10,974 nt of DNA from positions 1 to 10,974 of the forward strand of contig CAYOEZ010000170.1 of NCBI GenBank assembly GCA_964402955.1. Direction: 5' to 3'. This DNA is from CAYOEZ01 sp964402955 (GTDB lineage: Bacteria > Chloroflexota > DTOL01 > DAOUCN01). Below, piece after piece: positions 7,218 through 10,974 of this stretch. How positions within the stretch are numbered: position 1 is the stretch's first letter; every line of letters starts with the position of its first letter. A program made the translations under genes and the position numbers. Below the pieces are notes generated by a model. It made no database searches. It saw only the letters and a list, made by a program, of their open reading frames with translations, and was not told where the DNA came from.

Positions 7218-7247
7218 ATCATAGCACAGGGCAAAGCGGGTTGTCAA
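7218..7247 (-). promoter_or_regulatory. sigma70-type promoter of mnmA
   Basis: On the minus strand TTGACA (7247-7242) is followed after 18 bases by TATGAT (7223-7218), with TG one base before the -10 (extended form). The -35 is perfect and the -10 matches five of six. Initiation about seven bases downstream falls at about 7211, within about three bases of the ATG at 7208. It separates the mnmA unit from the upstream TIM barrel gene. Confidence 0.8.
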
Positions 7248-7305
7248 ACGCACAGCTTGGCCTACCTGCCCACCGTCACGCCGCACCAAGAGCAACCGCT
7301 GTAGG

Positions 7306-7370
7306 GGCGCTGCTTGCTGCGCCTATCTGCGTGGTCGCACCGGCGCGGATCGGGCGCAGCGAGCGGCGCC
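7306..7370 (-). terminator. large inverted repeat after the TIM barrel gene, possible terminator or attenuator
   Basis: GGCGCTGCTTGCTGCGCC at 7306-7323 matches the inverse of 7353-7370 at 16 of 18 positions, with a 29-base loop. Each arm can also fold on itself (GGCGC/GCGCC), and AGCGGCGCCGCT at 7362-7373 is a perfect palindrome. It begins 22 bases after the TAA of the TIM barrel gene and ends before the mnmA promoter, a good place for transcription to stop. No U-tract follows, so it is not a classic intrinsic terminator; it may instead be a dispersed repeat or mRNA-stabilising hairpin. Confidence 0.45.
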
Positions 7371-7392
7371 GCTACGGCCGTATCGCGATAAC

Positions 7393-8127
7393 TTACAGCT
7401 TGGCGAGGAATTGGTAGCTCCTGGCAACGGCGACCATCATGTCGGTGGCGCAGGCGTCCAACTCAACGATCAACCACTGCGTGTTCTTGCCGCCGGCCTT
7501 GACAATGGCCGGGACATCCACAATGCCGTCGCCGACTGCCGTCTGCGGTTGGCCTTTTACGCACGGCCCATCCTTGATGTGCAGGAGCGGTGAGCGCTTG
7601 CCGAAGAGTTTGACCATAGCTACCGGGTCGACGCCGGCCGTCTTGATCCAGTACGTGTCAAGCTCGTAGGTGATCGCCGGATCGAGCTGCTCGAGCATGA
7701 TCTCATACACGTAGCGGCCCTCGACCTGCAAGTACTCCCACCAATGGTTGTGAATGCCGAAGGACAACCCTGCGGCGCGCACGTTGGCATTCGCTTTGTT
7801 GAAGACGTCACAGGTGCGCTTGATCTGATCGAGGGTCTTGAAGTCGTCCGGTCCCTTGCCCGACACCAGGCACGGACAAGAGATAGCCTTGGCGGCCTCG
7901 ATGACCTCGGTTTTCTTGTCGCCAACGGGCATCGGCAGATGAACGCTCGGCACAACCAGGCCAAGTTCCTTGAATAGCTTGCCCGCCGCTTCTGCCGTCG
8001 TGCCCGGGAAGTTGGCCGGCTCCACGCCGGTGTATCCGGCGGCCGCAACCTGTCTGACAGCGCCGGCAAAGTCTTTGGCAGCCATTTCGCGGACGCTGTA
8101 CAACTGAAGGGCAATTGGTGCATGCAT
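7393..8127 (-). CDS. sugar phosphate isomerase/epimerase-type TIM barrel enzyme
   Basis: A 244-residue member of the xylose-isomerase-like TIM barrel family (AP endonuclease 2 fold, PF01261), metal-dependent enzymes that isomerise or epimerise sugars or inositols. Seen in order: the N-terminal ALQLYSVRE, GYTGVEPANF at 31-40, VHLP at 62-65, GIHNHWWEY at 124-132, YELDTYWIKTAGVDP at 154-168, HIKD at 183-186 and VELD at 221-224. His126/His128, Asp157, His183 and Glu222 are candidate metal ligands. Length is slightly short for the family (commonly about 250-300), but all core strands are represented. The ATG is seven bases after AAAGGAGA, preceded by a run of As. It follows a URO-D-like gene by 48 bases, and probably shares its transcript from the GH4 promoter. 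The substrate is not readable from sequence. Confidence 0.88.
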   Translation of the reverse strand: MHAPIALQLYSVREMAAKDFAGAVRQVAAAGYTGVEPANFPGTTAEAAGKLFKELGLVVPSVHLPMPVGDKKTEVIEAAKAISCPCLVSGKGPDDFKTLDQIKRTCDVFNKANANVRAAGLSFGIHNHWWEYLQVEGRYVYEIMLEQLDPAITYELDTYWIKTAGVDPVAMVKLFGKRSPLLHIKDGPCVKGQPQTAVGDGIVDVPAIVKAGGKNTQWLIVELDACATDMMVAVARSYQFLAKL

Positions 8128-8175
8128 AATCCTGTCTCCTTTTTTTGTTCTACGCGCTGTGCGCAGCGACGACAG

Positions 8176-9255
8176 CTAGCGCTTGTCGTCAGCAGCCAGC
8201 ATACGCAGATAGTCGGCAGCCTCGGTCTCGCCCATCGACCCCAGAATGTTGAAAGCAAACCCTTTGCCGCCAAGATGGCGCACGATCGTGCGCGCGCCCG
8301 CGGCGGTGACATAGAGTTGGCACAGCTTGCCGCCGTCGCGAATGCGCTTCAGCAGCGGCAGCCAGCGCTGCGGCGGCGGCGCGCCCGCACCGGAGATCCA
8401 TTGGATACCACACATGCGTTTGAGCGAGAGCAGCATGTCCAGATGTGGGATCTCGCCGCGGCCGTCCAAATGATAGAAACCATGATCAAGATAGTCACAG
8501 CACGCCGACAGGTCAGGCAACACAAAGCGCTCGAACATTTTGGGCGAGATCATGTACGAGAAGTCGCATTGCAGCATATAGCAGCGGCTAGGCGACCAGA
8601 TTGCGGCCCAGGGCGTCGTGCCGCGGCCGGCTGCGACGGTCTTCTCCAAGTCCTCATAATAACGCAGCCACAGCGCCGTCACCTCACGCATCACTCGTTC
8701 GACCTGATCGGGTTCATCGTTGACCTCGTAGAGCAACTGCTCCGTTGTACGCAGCGACGCCACGATGTCCAGATTTCCGCCCAGATCGGTGTGACCAACA
8801 GCTACCAGCTTGCCCCAGCGCTTGACGGCCGCCGCGGTGAGGTCGCAGACACGACGCAGCCAGATATTGCTGGCGTCATAGCACGGATGCACATCATGGA
8901 TGCCAACCTGCGCCGCCGGCTCAAACCAGACCGTGTCGGGCACGGAGTTGACCTTTGTTCCGATGAAACCAGCCATGATGCCGGGGCCGAAATTGGGCCA
9001 CCACTTGGGAAAGGCGTCGCCATAGTAGCGCGTCGCCTCCAGATGAGGCTGGATGCGATCCAGAACCTTGTCTGCACTCATCGAGAAGGGGAAGTTGCTT
9101 GTGTATCTCTCGACGTGTGGCAATCGTTTCCCGCGCGGTTGAACCTTCTCCTGAATCAACACCAGTGCTCGCGGCAACTCTCCTACCCACCAGGCCGACC
9201 AATCACGTTCGATGCGCTGCCAGTCCTGCTCCGAGAAGTGTACATCGATGCTCAT
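8176..9255 (-). CDS. uroporphyrinogen-decarboxylase-like protein (HLDG type)
   Basis: A 359-residue distant URO-D superfamily protein. The fit rests on overall order: a polar N-terminal region with FGPGIMAGFIGTKVNS at about 89-104, VAVGHTDLGGNLDIVASLR at 151-169, LQCDFSYMISPKMFERFVLP at 228-247, FYHLDGRGEIPH at 260-271 and GIQWISGAGAPP near 283-294. HLDG stands where methyltransferase relatives have HxCG, as in the HMDG paralogue at 3660-4754. It is a tryptophan-rich, divergent sequence, not HemE. The ATG has GGTGA six bases upstream; that motif holds the stop codon of a possible 15-codon leader ORF. It lies between the GH4 and TIM barrel genes, suggesting a role in the same sugar route. Function unknown; superfamily membership is fairly sure, activity is not. 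Confidence 0.75.
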   Translation of the reverse strand: MSIDVHFSEQDWQRIERDWSAWWVGELPRALVLIQEKVQPRGKRLPHVERYTSNFPFSMSADKVLDRIQPHLEATRYYGDAFPKWWPNFGPGIMAGFIGTKVNSVPDTVWFEPAAQVGIHDVHPCYDASNIWLRRVCDLTAAAVKRWGKLVAVGHTDLGGNLDIVASLRTTEQLLYEVNDEPDQVERVMREVTALWLRYYEDLEKTVAAGRGTTPWAAIWSPSRCYMLQCDFSYMISPKMFERFVLPDLSACCDYLDHGFYHLDGRGEIPHLDMLLSLKRMCGIQWISGAGAPPPQRWLPLLKRIRDGGKLCQLYVTAAGARTIVRHLGGKGFAFNILGSMGETEAADYLRMLAADDKR

Positions 9256-9261
9256 GCGCTG

Positions 9262-9309
9262 TCACCGTCCTATGCCGTAATCACGTCCGCAATGTGGAAC
9301 GAAATCCAT
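9262..9309 (-). CDS. possible 15-residue leader ORF before the URO-D-like gene
   Basis: ATG at 9309 opens a 15-codon frame (MDFVPHCGRDYGIGR) ending in TGA six bases before the ATG of the following URO-D-like gene. A GAGGAG lies eight bases before this ATG, a stronger and better placed ribosome site than that of the large gene itself. The arrangement would allow translational coupling. No runs of a single amino acid are present, so classic attenuation is not indicated. It could also be chance in a 128-base gap. Confidence 0.3.
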   Translation of the reverse strand: MDFVPHCGRDYGIGR

Positions 9310-9383
9310 CGCGCCATCTCCTCAGGCACAAAGACCAGCAGGCGCACCCGCACAGACGCCGGCGCGGGAGCGCCAGAGGCTAA

Positions 9384-10712
9384 CTACACCGTGAAATGCT
9401 TGAACTGCAGCAAGTGGGATCGGTTCTGTTCAAGCATCTGGTTGACCATCTTTTCTGTCTCGTCCAGCGAGAGCACAGCCGCGGTCAAGGGGTCGTGGGC
9501 GATCGCCTGATAGACGAGGCGCGGATTGCCGGTTATGGCCGCTTCGACGGCCATCTCCTCAACCTGTGCGCTCAGACTCGTGAGAACCGCGCACTGAGGG
9601 GGCAATGCCCCTACGTGCGCCGGCGAAAGGCCCTTCTTGCTGGCCCAGACAGGCACTTCGACACAGGCATTCCGCGGCAGATTGGTCACCAGGCCGGTAT
9701 TGGGCACATTGCCGTTGTACTCAAAGGGCTCGCCTCCCTTGAGCGCGTTGATGATATGTGCAGCGTACTCATGGCCGCGCTCCAGCGAGATCGGCGTCTC
9801 GGCGGCAAACCACTTGCGCGCCTCATCTGTCCAGGTATGCTCGCGCTTCTGGTATTCTTTCAGAATGTAGGCATGTTCGCCGGGGTTCCAGCCTGTGCCG
9901 TGAATACAGTACTTCTCGATGAGATCGGGCCGCTTGCGGAACCACCAGTTGTACTCGGAGTTGTGGCCGCTGGACTCTGTCACGTAATAGTCGAGGTGCA
10001 GGTACATCTCGTTGCGCACCGGTTGCTCGTTGTAAACCTCAGGCCGCTCGGTGATGGCCTTGCGGATCAGCGGATAGGCGTCTTTGCCATTCCAATCATA
10101 CTTAACGTACCAGGCGAGGTGGTTGATGCCGGCGCAGGTGTAGGTGATCTCCGAGAACGGCGCGCCTATCCACCTGGCCAGCATCTCGGCGGTGCCTTGC
10201 ACGCTATGACACAGCCCCGTCAACTTGATGGAGGTCTCTCGCTGCATGGCGCGGCAGAGCATGGCCATAGGGTTAGTATAGTTGAGCATCGTGGCGTCGG
10301 GGCAGTAGCGCTCCATGTCACGTGCGATGCCCAGCATCACCGGAATGGTGCGCAACGCGCGGAAGATGCCCGATGGCCCGCGCGTGTCGCCGATATTAAT
10401 GTCCACCCCATACTGCATGGGAATCTCGATGTCATAGCGCCAGACATCGGTCGCGCCGGCCAGAATCGTGACGACGACAGCGTCCGCATCCTTGAGCGCC
10501 TCGGCCCGATCCATCGTGGCAATAACCTTGGCCGGGTACTTGCCCATGTCCACGATGCGCTGCACCGACTTCTGTGCGAAGTCGAGGCGCTCTGGGTCAA
10601 TGTCCATCAGGGCGAGGGTAGCGTCTTGCAGAAGGGGAAAGGTCAGAATATCTCGAACGAGGCCGCGTGTGAAGCCGATACTGCCAGCGCCAATGAAGGC
10701 AATCTTCGTCAT
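9384..10712 (-). CDS. GH4 glycosidase, probable alpha-galactosidase
   Basis: A 442-residue NAD- and Mn-dependent glycosidase of family GH4, which cleaves by an oxidation/elimination mechanism. It has a Rossmann motif GAGSIGF at 8-14, the nucleotide-side DIDPERL at 37-43, GDTRGPSG at 108-115, NYTNPMA at 144-150, LCHSVQG at 167-173 and GINHLA at 195-200. Cys168 and His198 are the expected metal ligands. The CHSV motif is the one reported for the alpha-galactosidase subgroup (CHEV for alpha-glucosidases, CHG for glucuronidases, CN[VI]P for phospho-glucosidases), so unphosphorylated alpha-galactosides are the likely substrate. HVGALPPQ at 366-373 is family-typical. The start at 10712 has GAGGAG six bases upstream and a complete Rossmann N-terminus; a 55-codon upstream extension is rejected because it crosses the promoter. 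First gene of its transcript. Confidence 0.94.
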   Translation of the reverse strand: MTKIAFIGAGSIGFTRGLVRDILTFPLLQDATLALMDIDPERLDFAQKSVQRIVDMGKYPAKVIATMDRAEALKDADAVVVTILAGATDVWRYDIEIPMQYGVDINIGDTRGPSGIFRALRTIPVMLGIARDMERYCPDATMLNYTNPMAMLCRAMQRETSIKLTGLCHSVQGTAEMLARWIGAPFSEITYTCAGINHLAWYVKYDWNGKDAYPLIRKAITERPEVYNEQPVRNEMYLHLDYYVTESSGHNSEYNWWFRKRPDLIEKYCIHGTGWNPGEHAYILKEYQKREHTWTDEARKWFAAETPISLERGHEYAAHIINALKGGEPFEYNGNVPNTGLVTNLPRNACVEVPVWASKKGLSPAHVGALPPQCAVLTSLSAQVEEMAVEAAITGNPRLVYQAIAHDPLTAAVLSLDETEKMVNQMLEQNRSHLLQFKHFTV

Positions 10713-10733
10713 GTTCGTCTCCTCAGCAGATAG

Positions 10734-10779
10734 GTTGCCAGTCGCGGTGGTCGTGATCAGATGTGTGAGCACTGGCAAC
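10734..10779 (-). promoter_or_regulatory. operator-like dyad over the GH4 transcription start
   Basis: GTTGCCAGT at 10734-10742 and its exact inverse ACTGGCAAC at 10771-10779 are symmetric about 10756.5, which is also the exact centre of a TGATCA palindrome (10754-10759). The 11 bases in between are not symmetric. The right arm overlaps the predicted start site (about 10776), so a protein bound here could block initiation. As RNA the first arm would be partly missing, which favours a DNA operator. The regulator is not in the window. Confidence 0.5.
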
Positions 10780-10782
10780 AGG

Positions 10783-10812
10783 ATTATACCACATCCGACG
10801 CTGCTGAGACCA
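10783..10812 (-). promoter_or_regulatory. extended -10 promoter of the GH4 gene
   Basis: Minus-strand TGGTATAAT carries a perfect -10 (10788-10783) with the extended TG. The best -35 candidate, TGGTCT at 10812-10807 (18-base spacer), matches only three of six, so activity would rest on the extended -10 or on an activator. The leader would be about 64 bases and ends in GAGGAG before the ATG at 10712. Confidence 0.75.
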
Positions 10813-10863
10813 CCCCTCGCATAGGCAGTTTGGACGATTTTCTGGAATTGGTCACTACGATAC

Positions 10864-10892
10864 TTGACGAACCGCACCCAATCTGCTATTAT
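10864..10892 (+). promoter_or_regulatory. promoter of the tRNA-Asp gene
   Basis: TTGACG at 10864-10869, a 17-base spacer and TATTAT at 10887-10892, with TG one base before the -10. The start would fall at about 10899, a few bases before the tRNA. It faces away from the GH4 promoter. Confidence 0.8.
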
Positions 10893-10903
10893 TCACTCCC
10901 GCT

Positions 10904-10974
10904 GGAGGCGTGGTGTAGCGGCCTAACATGCAGCCCTGTCAAGGCTGAGATCGCGGGTTCGAATCCCGTCGCTT
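10904..10974 (+). tRNA. tRNA-Asp (anticodon GTC), cut by the window end
   Basis: The first 71 bases of a cloverleaf are present. The acceptor 5' strand GGAGGCG can pair with CGCTT and the two missing bases (one G-U pair). The D stem is GTGT/ACAT and the anticodon stem CAGCC/GGCTG closes the loop CTGTCAA, giving GTC for aspartate. A five-base variable loop and a T arm GCGGG-TTCGAAT-CCCGT follow. Whether CCA is encoded cannot be seen. Confidence 0.96.

Noticed and set aside
7209..7295. 29-codon N-terminal extension of MnmA
   Set aside because: The PP-loop starts normally from the ATG at 7208 and the extension would overlap a strong promoter.
8139..8168. intrinsic terminator between the URO-D-like and TIM barrel genes (hairpin next to seven Ts)
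   Set aside because: In the direction of transcription the run is As after a short hairpin, which cannot act as a U-tract; on the plus strand the Ts come before the hairpin.
8122..9510. 462-codon plus-strand open frame
   Set aside because: It lies opposite well-supported minus-strand genes (URO-D-like and the ends of GH4 and the TIM barrel gene); it has no recognisable motifs and is a by-product of their codon use.
9396..10733. 445-codon plus-strand open frame
   Set aside because: It is the antisense shadow of the GH4 gene, whose catalytic and nucleotide-binding motifs are complete on the other strand.
10713..10877. 55-codon N-terminal extension of the GH4 protein
   Set aside because: The Rossmann motif starts right after the ATG at 10712, which has GAGGAG six bases upstream; the extension crosses the promoter and the dyad.
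1..10974. CRISPR array, insertion sequence or phage genes
   Set aside because: No regularly spaced repeats, transposase motifs, terminal inverted repeats or phage structural proteins were seen; the repeats at the left edge are two-copy and have no spacers.

Overview
This GC-rich bacterial window (estimated by eye) has nine protein genes, all read on the minus strand, and one partial tRNA gene at the right edge on the plus strand. Short leaders, Shine-Dalgarno sites of the GGAGG/GAGG type, a mix of ATG and GTG starts, and a cluster pairing glycoside hydrolases with several uroporphyrinogen-decarboxylase-like (URO-D-like) proteins suggest a heterotrophic member of the Chloroflexota. That assignment is an inference from gene content; the window holds no taxonomic marker beyond mnmA.

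Layout from the right edge, in transcription order. A tRNA-Asp(GTC) gene with its own sigma70-type promoter diverges from a second promoter (extended -10, TGGTATAAT) that drives the minus strand. A perfect 9-bp dyad centred on TGATCA lies over the predicted start site of that second promoter. Behind it come a GH4 glycosidase of the CHSV (alpha-galactosidase) type, a possible 15-codon leader ORF, a URO-D-like protein and a xylose-isomerase-like TIM barrel enzyme of the sugar phosphate isomerase/epimerase type. A large inverted repeat (7306-7370) follows and may end or attenuate this unit.

A second strong promoter ends 9 bases before the ATG of mnmA, so its transcript should be leaderless or nearly so. 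mnmA is followed by a small three-helix membrane protein, two more URO-D-like proteins, an aldo/keto reductase and a GH127 beta-L-arabinofuranosidase. The gaps are 13 to 67 bases and I see no internal promoter, so all six could be one transcript, although a promoter before the first URO-D-like gene cannot be excluded.

The left 672 bases hold no convincing gene. They contain tandem repeats, two copies of a C-run/CATT/G-run hairpin, a cluster of strong hairpins with a tRNA-like three-arm outline, and one minus-strand open frame without a start codon that reads like protein and may be a decayed gene end.

Taken together, the enzymes look cytoplasmic (no signal peptides seen) and suited to finishing imported arabinose- and galactose-containing plant oligosaccharides: GH4 and GH127 release the sugars, and the aldo/keto reductase and TIM barrel enzyme process them. 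The three divergent URO-D-like proteins lack the N-terminal motif of haem-pathway HemE and sit in sugar-catabolism units, which makes them the main unexplained part of the window. No transporter or regulator is included.
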